Part shown: in pieces, positions 53,832 to 64,000 of the stretch
How the letters are laid out: every line of letters starts with the position of its first letter
How positions within the stretch are numbered: position 1 is the stretch's first letter
Source of the DNA: Plantago ovata
Lineage: Eukaryota > Streptophyta > Magnoliopsida > Lamiales > Plantaginaceae
NCBI GenBank assembly: GCA_028274465.1
Contig: CM051458.1
Location: forward strand, 31,012,692 to 31,076,691
Direction of reading: 5' to 3'
DNA: 64,000 nt
Made by a program: the position numbers and the translations under genes
Notes under the pieces: model-generated
Databases searched by the model: none
Seen by the model: only the letters and a program-made list of their open reading frames with translations
Told to the model about the DNA's origin: nothing

Positions 53832-55800
53832 TCTAAGTGATTTTCATGAGAGACCTCCCTAAAACACCAATTTATATAAATTATAAAACAACCCCAAACA
53901 ATAAACTAGCTTTTAAAAACAACCGAACCCAACCAAAGCAAGCAACTGGACCCAAACTGGGTTATACAATATGAATCTGGTATATATAGGGCAATTTAGG
54001 AAGAAAAAAACTCAATAATTTACACACCCAATTCAGATTCTAGAGAGAGAAAGTCAAATCTAGATAGAGAAACTCTCTCTTTCTCAATGATCATCATCAT
54101 CATCTTCGTCGAGCTGCATCATCATCAAGCTGCTCATCATCATCATCAAGCAAATCACACTCATCATACTCATCCTCGTCGTCATCATCCTTGTTGTTGC
54201 TCAATATATATAGTCAAACATTCTATCTATGTACGTACGTGATTTATGTTGGTGATAGATATTTGTTGGTGATAGATTTTATGTTGGATCGACATTGTTG
54301 TAGCTATTTGCATCTAGATTTATGTAGATCTGTGTTTGGGTAGAAGTTTGTTGGTGATAGATGTTAAATTTCGTATCTAAATGTAGTTTGTGTAGATTTC
54401 ATGCAAAAAAATTATTCTGCGATATTCCGTATGATCTCAACTATATTGTCCATGTTCCCACAAATATTTCTCATGATCTCACATGTACGCGGTTCTCTGT
54501 GTTTTGCATTGAGCATGAAATATTGGAGTATACAGTTGTGTATCTACGTTCTCACATGTATGCTCTATTTTATGCACTAAAAGCATTTAAAAAAAAATGG
54601 ACCTATGTAATAGTCTCTATGTTCTTACAAGTGATTCCCATGTTCTCACCAACATATACCATGATCTCAAATGTATGCAATGCTTTATACATTGAAACCA
54701 TAAAATCTTGACCAATGTAGTAGTTTCTATGTTTTGGACAGTATTTCCTATGTTCTTACTAGTATTCCCATGTTCTCACCAACATATACCATGATCCCAC
54801 TTGTACACACTATTTTATGTATTAAAACCATGAAATATTAATCATTGCAGTAGTTTCCATGCTGGCAGCAATATTTACTATCACCAACATACACTGAGCC
54901 TGAAATATTGACGTAGTAGCATCTATGTTCTCAAATATATTTCTCATGTTCTTACCAGTATGCCCCATCATCTCACTTGTATGTTCTATTCAATTCACTG
55001 AAAAGAAGGATATATGACCCATGATCTCACCAATATTTCCCATGTTCTCAACAATATATCTCATGATCGTAAATCTATGACATCACATGTGTGTTGTGTT
55101 GCATTCACTGAAAAAAGTATGAAAAATGGCGTATGAAGTAGTCTCTATGACTTCATCAATATATTATATGATCTCATCAATATATACCTTGATCTCACTA
55201 TGAAAACATATGTCCTCAAAGAGTAGGGGTGTATTGCTTGGAGACAATCCATGAACATAAACTACACTTAACTTGTTTTAAAGTCAGAAGGAAACAAGTA
55301 AACTAGAAAGATATTAGAAGATGGATATAAGCGTGACTTGATGGTCATAAGTAACTATTATAAACGCAACAAAGTTTCTGAAAAACGAAAAAAAAATCAA
55401 GTTTGTGGCACCACCAAACAAATATGTACTTGTTCTGATTAATTTCTTATATTTTGTACAATTGACAGACTTAGAGTTATTTACTTACATGGGAGATATT
55501 AATGTCTACGTTTCTTATAATATATTATATGTTCTCAGTTCTATGTCCTATTTTCTAAGCCATATGTCCTACGATCTCAAACAAAACCCCTATGTTATTA
55601 CCAGAAATCCCTATTTTCTTAGATATGAATCTATGATCTATGTTCCCAGGAATAACTCCTATGATCTCGACCAAAATAGCCGATGTTATCACCAAAAAAA
55701 CCCTATGACCTCAATTATATGTCATATGTAGTCCAAACTATCTATGTTCTCTGTTATATGCCCCATGATCTCCACATTAAACACTATGATATAATATTAA
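53832..55800 (+). mobile_element. Element I: truncated relative of MULE-like element K
   Basis: The left end has TCATGAGAGACC (53,845-53,856). It then follows the left arm of element K (58,040 onward) in order: AACTAG-TTT-AAAAACA, ACCCAACC, GGGTTATA-A-ATGAATCTG, AGAGAGAGAAAG, a TCATCATCATC run, and TTTGTTGGTGATAGAT. Words such as CATGTTCTCACC and ATGATCTCAC then fill 54,420-55,790. A segment ending TTTGTGGCACCACCAAACAAATATGT (about 55,393-55,426) corresponds to 59,605-59,632 in K. The mirror half and right terminus are missing. Confidence 0.7.
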
Positions 55801-55974
55801 ATTCCCAAAATAAAATAAAAATATGAATCAGAAAAAAAAACATTGGGATTTCCCTTAGGAACACATCTAATATTACTAGAAAGATACAAAAATCTTGTCC
55901 TAATATTCACTATTATGACAAGAATGCTTATATTTTCATTATAAAAATATGATAAAAATATCTAAAAATATTAT

Positions 55975-56115
55975 ATTATAAAACTAAATGCTTATATTTT
56001 CATTATATAAAATTCTTAATTATTTTTATTGTATAATTTGGGATTAATACGAGGTCATACTAACCCTCAAAAAGTCAACAAAATGAAGTGTAACATTTGT
56101 TATAGGACGGAGTAA
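55975..56115. mobile_element. Right half of a Stowaway MITE
   Basis: The end GGACGGAGTAAG and the arm CAACAAAATGAAGTGTAACA match the right half of the MITE at 53,248-53,497. The left terminus is not found. Confidence 0.7.
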
Positions 56116-56473
56116 GTACAACTTACAATCTACGATGTTCAACTAAAGACAATTATTTTTTCATGTTAAATGTCCTATTGTCTCAACAACTAACCCCATA
56201 TTCATAGTTATATATATATGCCCTATATATCTTCTTTACTTTTTCTCACTAATTCTTCTATTTTGAACAAAGTAAACATATGTCGTCCCGAGATGTGTAT
56301 ATCCTTTCGTTATGTGCCCATCGGTATATCCTTTGGTCGTGCATCAACCTTTTTCTCTCCATCTTCTTATGACTTATCTTAGTTTAGAAAGGTGATTAGT
56401 ACTGTAAGTTCACCTGAACATTGTAAATGAGGAAAACCAACAAGTATGACAGTCTAGTAATTCTTGTATAGGA
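56116..56473. other. Intergenic stretch, nothing recognised
   Basis: AT-rich, with no gene or transposon terminus seen between the partial MITE and the solo LTR. Confidence 0.5.
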
Positions 56474-57633
56474 TGTTAGGACCCTGAATGTAAGTTTTTA
56501 TTTGTCCAAGAAAGGTCAAGCAAGAAGACATCCTACATGAAGGTTCAACTATCTGAAGATTTGAAGACTGCACAAGATTGCTGAAGATGAGGAAATATTG
56601 TCTCCTTAGATAGGTGTGTTCAGATACCTTATAGAAACATGTTTCTAATATGAGATATTGATTCAAGGTATCTGAGAAACATTAACCTTTGAGCAATGGT
56701 CAATCAAAAGCTTAGAAAGTCATATACAACCCTTGAGCAACGGTCAAGATATCAGTAGTGTGAATCTAAAAAATCTTAACGGATGCAATTCAAACATGTT
56801 GATTTTTCAATATATCTACACTTACATTGCGTGAAATAAGAGTTGAAAAACAACTTAAAGAGGAATGGATATGAATTTGTAGATGAAAAATATCCAAACA
56901 TCTGAAAAGTTATGAAGATGCTCAAGCATATCCAAGTAGCTGAAAAGTTACAAGGATAAGCTAATCTGACAAACAATCACACAAAGTAAAAACACCAAAG
57001 GTGTATAGTAGTACACACTGAGGAAAAGCTCATGAACATTGAGTAAAGAAAGTACTAAGCTTGCATGGGAAGTTAAAGAAGAACTCAAGGATGCTAAGCA
57101 GAGGAAGTTCTTGGTGAAGGATGCTAAGGAACAACTCTAAGGTTGTTGGGTAGAGGAAGTACTTGACTCGGAAGTTAAGGATAGCTCAAGGCTAGGTTAC
57201 TAAGTACAAGAAGTACTTGGCTTGACAAGTCGGGGAAGAACTTAGGGAGGACATTAGAAGGGGATCTAATTTTGTAGACAGGATATTTGTAAGGTTATTA
57301 CCTCAGTTATCTATCTAAAGTGGCTTTAAAGTCCCTAACGAAAGGGGATTGGATTAGTTGAAGGATTAAACCACCTTTAGATACCACTATAAAAGACTTT
57401 GTGTCATTTACTTTATGCAAGTTTACTTTCTGTTTACTTTGAAAAAGAGTAGCATATCTTGTACACCTAGCTAAGCACTTATCAGAACAAAATCTTCCGC
57501 ACTCTGAATTTAAATACCAGATATCTGAGGAGATATTTGAGAAATATTGTTAGATAACAAGAAGTTTTAAAAGACTATTCACACCCCTTCTACACTCTAG
57601 TCTTTTAACCTTTTTGTCTAAAGGGACCAATAA
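56474..57633 (+). mobile_element. Solo LTR of a SIRE-like Copia element (about 1,160 bp)
   Basis: It starts TGTTAGGACCCTGAATG and ends AAAGGGACCAATA. Order and wording follow the LTR of SIRE G: GAAGA-TTGAAGA repeats, AGATACCACTATAAAAG, AAAAGACTATTCACACCCC, CTAGTCTTTT and the terminal AAAGGGACCAA. It is clearly more diverged. No primer-binding site or coding sequence lies on either side, and no target duplication was found. Confidence 0.75.
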
Positions 57634-58039
57634 TCTCTCCATTAAATGAAACTTTGTTATGTTATGTTCTCTTAATTTGAACGGAATTGAATTGAACATT
57701 ATTGAATAAAGTTAGACGCGAATCTAAACTGAATTGAATGAATCTGGAAAAAAAAAATTAAAATTAAGTTAACATAGCCTTATTTTCCACAATTCAGAGC
57801 ATTACTTCTCCTCACAATAATTATCTCCCCCTTTAACTCCATGTTATTTCTCATTTCTCTCTATCCTTTTTTTTCGCATATCAATTTTACTTTCTCCCAA
57901 TTTTATTGGTTGGTTAGCAATCCTCCAACTCTTTCACACTCGTTTACTCGAACTCACATAAATATGAATTACGATAACAATAAGGTTAGATTTTTCAACA
58001 TATAATTTTGGAATATATACAAGTCAATTTTTTTTGAGT
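57634..58039. other. Intergenic stretch, nothing recognised
   Basis: AT-rich, with a GAATTGAATTGAAC-type word repeated near 57,685-57,745. No gene or terminus seen. Confidence 0.5.
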
Positions 58040-58699
58040 AAGTCTCATGAGAGACCACCCTTAGAAAGAGACCTAAGAGACCAATTTATAATAATTATAA
58101 AACTACCCCTAAGAAGAAACTAGTTTCTAAAAACACCCCAACCCAACCAAAAACTAGCAACTAGGTAAAAACGCGGGTCAAACCGGGTTATGAATATGGA
58201 TCTTTTATATATATACCATATTAACACATAAAAAACAGAACAAAACAGAAACATACGCTCATTGTCATCATCGCCTGATTTTAGAGAGAGAAAGCTCTCT
58301 AGAGAGAGAAACAGTAGAATCCACCACCGATCAACGTCTACCTCCAATCTTCGTCTACCTCCGATCTACATCGTCATCATCATTGTTGTCATCATCATCG
58401 CCGTCATCATCCACATCTTCGTTGATGAATAATATCTAGGTAAGTTTTTTATCTACATACACACATGTTTTCATCATCTACAAGCTTCGAAGACGGATAT
58501 CATATGGATCGGCCTTTATTCTAATTGTTTACATCTATATCTATGAGAATATTGGTTGTAGATGTTTTTTGGTGATAGATTTGTGTTTGAGACGACATTG
58601 TTGTAGTTGTTTGCATCTAGATTTATGTAGATGTGTGTTTGAATCGAAGTTTGTTGTTGATAGATGTTAGATTTGACATCTTGATGTAGATTTATGTAA

Positions 58700-59720
58700 A
58701 TCTCATGAAAAATTTACGTTCTGCGATATTGGCCATGTTCTCACCAATATTGTCCATGTTCTAACCAATACTTTTCATGTTCTCAACAATATGCTCACTG
58801 CTGTCTAATGCTCTGTTTTTTATGAAAAAAAAAATTGACCTCTGCGATACGCGCTATGTTCTCAGCAATATAACCCATGTTATCAACAATATTGTCCATG
58901 TTCTGACCAATATGCTCTGCTTTATGAAATATCCACCTAGGCAGTAGTCTTTATGCTCTCAACAATATTTCCTATGTTCTTATCAATATGTACTATGATC
59001 TCAGTTACATGCACTTTTATATGCATTTAAACAATGAATATTAATCACCGTAGTAGTTTCTATGTTGTCAACAATATTTTTTATGTTCTCACCAACATAT
59101 ACCTTGATCACACATGAATACTCTGTTTTGTTCATAGAAAGCATGTAGATATTGATCTATGCAATATTGTCTATGTTCTCAACAATATCTCCTATGTTCT
59201 CACCATTATGTACCATGATCTCACCTATATGCACTGCTTTATGCACTTAAAGCATGAAAGAATAATCAATGTAGTAGTTTCGATGTTGTCACAATATTCC
59301 CTATGTTCTCACCGACATATGTCATGATCTCACATGAATGCTCTGTTTTATGCACATAAAGCATGCAATATCGACCTATGCAATATTGTCTATGTTCTCA
59401 ACTATATTTTCTATGTTCTCCACAAAAAGGCCTATGTTCACTGATCATCATATTTTGACATGTAGGTATAAGTACATTGTTGACATTAATTCGTGGATGC
59501 TTGAAATGACTTACATGAACTTTGATGAGTACAACGACTACTACAACTGTCCCAGACCCAACCTTTACCAACACAAAAGGGAGGAAAAACGAAGAAGCCA
59601 TCGAATTTGTGGCACATCCAGACAAATATTTGTTCTGATTAATTTGTTATGTTTCGGACAATTTTCAAACTTTCAGTTGTTTCATATGTTCTCTTTGACA
59701 AATTTAAATAGTCATTTATG
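58700..59720 (+). repeat. Left word array of element K (ATGTTCTCACCAATAT)
   Basis: Many diverged copies of CTATGTTCTCA(A/C)CAATATTTCC and ATGATCTCACATG occur, all on the plus strand. They are arranged in a looser unit of about 230-250 bp that includes CTCTGTTTTATGCA and AAAGCATG (for example 58,970-59,410). Confidence 0.85.
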
Positions 59721-60570
59721 ATCTAGTTTGAGAACATATGACATATTATGAGAAACATAGGTTGTACTTGAAGAAACATAGAACATGACACTTATATAAA
59801 AACAAGTTTATTAGAGATATTATGAGAAACATTGGTAATATTTCCATGAACATGGGTAACATTTTCAGGAACATGGGTAATATTTGAACAAACATAGAAC
59901 ATGAACATTATTAATAAATTGCAAGTACATGGAATATATTCTCACGGACATGGATAATATTTGGAAAAACATAGAGCATGAATCTTGTATATATAAATTC
60001 AAGTTCATGGGACATATTAATATGATGATTACAATAATAACTATCTAAGTTCTAATTTCAATATGAATCCAGCCATTCATTCCATGATCTTCTTCGGATG
60101 ACAATGACACCTCCATCTTCTTAAATAGACATCATCCATTCCTTTGTATCAACATGAATCAATTGGCCTTTTTTGATTGTTTTCCGACACTACTCTTTTT
60201 CTTCTGTTGCACATCATCTACAAAACAAAAATACAAAACATAGGGAATATTATAAAGAACATAGACAGTAATCTAAAAAACATGTACCATAATCAAAACA
60301 ACATCAACATATATTAAAAATCAAACAAATAAGAATTTGAAACATATAAAACAGGAACATAGGACATAATATAAGAAACATAGTTAATATTGTTAAAAAC
60401 ATGGGACATATAGTTATAAACATAGGTAATAATGTTAAAAACATGGGACATATAGTTATAAACATGGGTAATAATTGGCAGAAACATGGATAATAATCAA
60501 ACATCTCTAATTCACCACTCGTAAGTTAAGAACATAGACAATATAAGTAAGAACATAGACAAAATAATTA
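59720..60570 (-). repeat. Right word array of element K (inverse orientation)
   Basis: AACATGGGTAATATT, GAAACATAGG and AAAAACATGGGACATATAG words are the inverse of the left-array words. The switch is near 59,720. Confidence 0.85.
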
Positions 60571-60579
60571 AGAACATAG

Positions 60580-60580
<1 letters not shown>

Positions 60581-60634
<54 letters not shown>

Positions 60635-60711
60635 TACTTACTACTACTATACTTATACTACTACTACTACTAACTACTAAGACTACTTACTACTACTACT
60701 ACATAAACACT
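60581..60711. repeat. AT and ACT microsatellites
   Basis: A (TA)n tract (60,581-60,632) is followed by an imperfect (CTA)n tract (60,633-60,711) within the right half of element K. Confidence 0.95.
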
Positions 60712-60949
60712 GTGGACAATAATCTAAACAACATACTACTTATTACTACTACTACACGGCCAAAGGTCAAACAAAAGAACAAAAACTTTGATGATGGTAA
60801 AGAAAAGTACCTCATATTTAAATTCCAAAAGTGATGTAAATATTTTTCCAAGATCGCCACTAGTAAATAAGTGTTGAATCAAAATCGATGTTGTACTACT
60901 AGTGACATTGAATCATTGGCAATATGGCAATATCAAGGTCCCTCCGAAC

Positions 60950-61300
60950 AATAAGGAAACAAAATCCAGCTTCTCCTTGACATCATTCATAATAAATCTC
61001 TCATCCATGACATTCAGACTCATGTAACTAACCAACTCCTTAAGATAATTCATCAACGCCGTACCCCCAAGATGGCAAGATCCATCCTCTTCACACCATA
61101 ATTAAACGTGAAATTGTAAAAAACCGGAGCAACATGAGTAAAACCGGACCATCAATCCACCACCAAGCGTCTTGAAACACCAGCCCATACGGCTTCCTGG
61201 ACGCCTCGTACAAATCCACAAGCGAAGGCGAATCAGCAACATACAAAGCCCTAAAATTGACCTCATCGAAGACGATCTCGTCGACATGGCCCTGGATTGA
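60950..61300 (-). pseudogene. ARP6: Captured fragment of actin-related protein 6 gene
   Basis: Minus-strand readings match plant ARP6, a subunit of the SWR1 chromatin-remodelling complex, in order. First comes SIQGHVDEIVFDEVNFRALY then VADSPSLVDLYEASRKPYGL. Next, in another frame, FTHVAPVFYNFTFNYGVKRM, and then NYLKELVSYMSLNVMDERFI followed by MNDVKEKLDFVSL. The remembered Arabidopsis protein has DELVFEDFGFSSLYIA, LVHLYEASRQP, NYLKELVSYRSINVMDE and DDAKEKLCFVSL at the matching places. The match covers roughly a quarter to a third of ARP6. It is broken by small insertions or deletions near 61,170 and 61,065, so it is non-functional as a protein. It lies inside element K in the direction of K's right transcription unit. 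The plus-sized minus-strand frame 61,102-61,401 is mostly out of register. Confidence 0.85.
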
Positions 61301-61543
61301 AGTGAGAGTGAAGAGGAGCTAAGGAGAAACGCAAGAGTAGAGAGAGAAAGAAGGTAGACAGAGAGAGAAAGAAGGCGTGAATTTGCAGATCTGGTTTTCA
61401 CCTATTAGTGTGTGTTTTTGTTATAACCCGGTATTATCTAAATGGGTCAAATTGGATCCGCGAATTTTGAATGCAACTGGTAAATTGCATTTTAGTCCAG
61501 TCTCTCTGCATAAGTTAAAAAGAGACGGTCTCTTATGAGACTT

Positions 61544-62075
61544 TGTGTTTTTTTTTTATGATAATTTTGGTTAGTAATATATTTACAAGTTTGTTGCGTA
61601 CATATTGCTACTATAAAAATAATAAAAAGACAAAAATTGGTTGATAGATTAACAACATCCATGACATATATGAACAACAAATTGCATATAAAGTGAAGAT
61701 TTACTTCTATTTCTTTTGGTTTCAATACAGAAGAAATCAACAATGGATTAATTTTGGATACTAATGATAGAAAAGTTTATTTTAAATTTTCTTGGGACTA
61801 TTCCGGAGAAGTTAGAACATCATTATGTATTCATGCATAAAAAAAATATTATAAAAATCGATAATGTTTTACAAGATACAAACATATATACAACTTGCTA
61901 CTTCTGTAGTTCTGTGTATATACTTGCTACTTCTGTAGTTCTGTGTATATGCTTCTGTTAGCATTATGTATAATTAACATAAGAATCAATCAAGGACCAG
62001 TGTTGGATACGGACCTTGTACTGTATGAGAAGATACACTACATATGAAGTCTAAGCTACAGAATGAAGTATATGA
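61544..62075. other. 3' flank of the kinesin gene
   Basis: Non-coding. It presumably holds the 3' UTR and terminator of the minus-strand kinesin gene. It includes a direct repeat of a 28-bp unit (61,899-61,954, CTACTTCTGTAGTTCTGTGT twice). Element K ends 532 bp downstream of the stop codon. Confidence 0.6.
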
Positions 62076-63565
62076 TCATTCTGCGTACAATTCGCCTCGA
62101 AACAATGGACTCAGACGTATCGTCTTCTTTGCCAGATTGCGGATATCTTCTCTAGCTGATCCATCTGATATTTCCATGAGCTCTTTCAAGCCTCCCGTTA
62201 ATATAAAATCACGAGCGTTTTCCTCTGGAAATCACACAGATTACATGCTCAGACAGTAATTTCAGATTTTCTAACACCTAACTGATCTGATCTGCTTAAT
62301 GTAAGAAACTGAAGCAGACTGTTGTTTGACTCGTTTTAGATAGTTCAATAATAGCATGGAAAGAATATTTACCATTTTGAGCTAAATGGCAAATAGCTAG
62401 TTCAATGTGGCGCCTGGTGGAAGTAGAAGAGGTGCTCAAGTTGGCAATCAACCATGACAGAGCCCCATCCTCAATTAGGAGTGACCGACCTCGCCAATGT
62501 CCTGATATTGCAAACAGTTAGATGTGTACATCTGACAGCAAGAGATGAGAGTTATATAGGTCGATTTGTAATGAAAACCTTGCATAATTCTCCTTGATTC
62601 ACATTTAGAGAAGTTGGCAAATCCCCTGGCAACCTGAGCTATGACATCCGTGTTCCCAGCTCGAGTCATTCCCAAGAGAGCTCCTATGGCTCCATCTTCT
62701 TTCAGAACATCATGTAACTTCTCTGCCAAAGATCGGGAGAGGCAAAATATAAAGAATTTCATGGCAGACTGTTTATAGAAGTGTGTTTACATAATGAGAA
62801 GCATTTGCAAACCGCTACTTGAAGTATCCAAGAAAAGAAATGTGTTTATTGCAGAACAAGATTATAAAGTATCATGGTTCAAGAGGCCACTCGCAAGTTC
62901 AGGTTCCATTTAGTTTTATTTCCATATGCCGAACAACTCTAATAAAGGAGAGATACACTACAGACGAGGCCAAAGGATAGAAAGTAAGAAAAAGGAATAT
63001 GAAAAAACAAACCCAGATTCATGTGTAACTTTCCAATGTAGTACAGTATATAATAAGGAAAAGAACCACCTCAAGCTTACCATTTCCACATAAATTTGCA
63101 ATTGCTCCAGCAATCATTCGAAGAGTCTGAGGATCATCTGTTTTGGTGGATGCATTTGCTAAGAGTTGAGCCCCTCCTTTATTTGTTATCAGACCTTGAT
63201 TCATTTCTAAGACAAACATGTACATATACTGTTATTTTTGTATGAAGAATAATTTTAATAGCCTGCACTCAGAGATACGCTGATAATAGGCTCAAAAGAA
63301 GTTGAAATAAGCAGTTTCAATAAATTACATATCAGAATTACTCTCTAAAGCAGTTTTAGATAATAAGAATCATTTCACTAAATTTAACCAATAATGATAA
63401 AAGATCACAATAATAAACTGAAACAAGACCGTTCCTTACCATTCATTGCCAGATTAGCAATCGCACCAGATGCAACCCTGAGAATTGTTGTGTTTTGCGA
63501 TGATTCTACCAGCATGAGCAGTGCTTCTAAACCACCTTCCCTTACAATTCTTTCCTGGTTGATAT
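62076..63565 (-). CDS. ARK: Armadillo-repeat kinesin (KIN-U/ARK family), C-terminal exons, partial
   Basis: Five exons on the minus strand: 63,565-63,440, 63,206-63,081, 62,722-62,579, 62,501-62,373 and 62,224-62,076 (stop TGA). All have GT...AG borders and the same phase, so reading is continuous for about 223 residues. They encode ARM repeats of about 42 residues, roughly one per exon: INQERIVREGGLEALLMLVE; EMNQGLITNKGGAQLLANAS; EKLHDVLKEDGAIGALLGMT; then GRSLLIEDGALSWLIANLST and STRRHIELAICHLAQNEENA. The end is DIRNLAKKTIRLSPLFRGEL. These match the C-terminal armadillo domain of plant ARK/KIN-U kinesins, microtubule motors controlling root-hair and cell morphogenesis. The motor and coiled coil lie beyond the right edge. 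No lesion seen. Which ARK paralogue cannot be told. Confidence 0.9.
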
Positions 63566-64000
63566 CTTTACAAACAACACGAGTTTTAAATTATAATCTC
63601 GACCAGCAACTTTGTCACTACCAAACAAAATGAAGCATAAAGAAGAGCACTCATTAGACCATCCTCATCTTTCATTAGAATGTTTTGGTCAATGAAAGTT
63701 ACGCATCACATAATGTAGTGAAGAGCAAATGATTCGCTGGTTTCTAAAGAAAACACTGTCGCTCTTTCTGTCGGAAGACTATAAGACCATAATTATGGAT
63801 GATAATTAAAAATTTGAGAGATTGTGGAACACCCAAATAATGGTGAAGTCATTATGAAACTGTTCTGCTGTGAAGAAAATAGAAATTGCTTAATATTTTT
63901 CATCCAATAAATGCTAAATAAACCCCGAGGCTAAAGGAGAAAAACAAAGGAACTTCATTTTTGCAAAACGTTGTACGGTATTGTTAATATCCTTTTTGTA
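63566..64000 (-). other. Intron of the kinesin gene running off the window
   Basis: No exon-like ARM repeat was found between 63,566 and 64,000. The acceptor TGTAAAG|ATATCAACC at 63,566 starts the first visible exon, so this is best read as the upstream intron. Confidence 0.6.

Larger units (their letters stand above)
58040..61543. mobile_element. Element K: MULE-like transposon carrying an ARP6 gene fragment
   Basis: Ends form an inverted pair, AAGTCTCATGAGAGACC (58,040-58,056) and GGTCTCTTATGAGACTT (61,527-61,543), with one mismatch in 17. Subterminal GGGTCA and CCGGGTTAT words occur on both sides (near 58,170 and 61,425), as in element H. Each half has a GA-rich promoter-like part. The left half (plus strand) is filled with ATGTTCTCA words, the right half (minus strand) with the inverse. 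The right unit contains the ARP6 fragment. No clear 9-bp target duplication was seen because the left flank is a T run; Mutator-like assignment is inferred. Confidence 0.75.

Noticed and set aside
54361-55731. Hydrophobic open frames resembling small membrane proteins
   Set aside because: They are translations of ATGTTCTCA and ATGATCTCA word repeats in element I.
61102-61401. Ser/Leu/Arg-rich minus-strand open frame
   Set aside because: The ARP6 similarity lies in the other two frames of this strand; this frame is composition-driven.

Overview
This is a plant nuclear window, almost certainly from a eudicot. The evidence is tRNA-iMet-primed Copia and Gypsy LTR elements, a CACTA transposon with the plant En/Spm protein pair, Stowaway and Harbinger elements, and a plant-specific armadillo-repeat kinesin at the right edge. 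At least 80 % of the window is transposable-element DNA. The only clear host gene is the 3' end of that kinesin (minus strand, 62,076-63,565, running off the right edge).

Layout. 1-4,116: minus-strand Copia element A (gag side, long leader, primer-binding site, partial LTR). 4,117-6,061: plus-strand Copia fragment B (RT, RNase H, start of 3' LTR). 6,062-15,741: Tat/Retand-like Gypsy element C, cut off after its RT; its 5' LTR is split by a 5,020-bp CACTA transposon (6,784-11,803, target duplication CTC). 15,742-40,152: one Copia LTR (D) holding a Stowaway MITE and a 22-kb SIRE-type Copia element G (17,420-39,576, paired 1.6-kb LTRs, target duplication GGAAT). G itself holds H, a 5.1-kb MULE-like element (about 32,379-37,445), and a 101-base assembly gap followed by a repeat of the sequence before it. 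40,153-43,827: minus-strand gag-only Gypsy-like element F. 43,828-48,954: Copia element E with a 2.1-kb 3' LTR. 48,955-50,152: broken PIF/Harbinger-type piece with a MYB/SANT-like gene remnant. 51,718-53,102: 5'-truncated L1 LINE. 53,248-58,039: MITEs, a tRNA-type SINE, a truncated MULE-like relative (I) and a solo SIRE-type LTR. 58,040-61,543: MULE-like element K carrying a fragment of the host chromatin gene ARP6. 62,076-64,000: kinesin gene.

The order of events reads from the nesting: Copia B, then Gypsy C in B's LTR, then CACTA in C's LTR; separately LTR D next to C's RT, then the MITE and SIRE G in D, then H in G. The two LTRs of G differ at roughly 20-25 sites in 1.6 kb by eye, so G is young.

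The most unusual signals are not ordinary genes. (1) A 233-bp block is shared at about 98 % identity by the leader of Copia A and an intron of the CACTA TnpA-like gene; it holds four tandem hairpins with an invariant 7-base loop (AGGCGGC) and stems that change in a compensated way. (2) Seven hairpins just after the pol region of SIRE G have another conserved 7-base loop (ACRGGNA), again with compensated stem changes. (3) H and K are mirror-built: each half is filled with one short word, which flips strand at the midpoint between two convergent transcription units. (4) K has captured a piece of ARP6.
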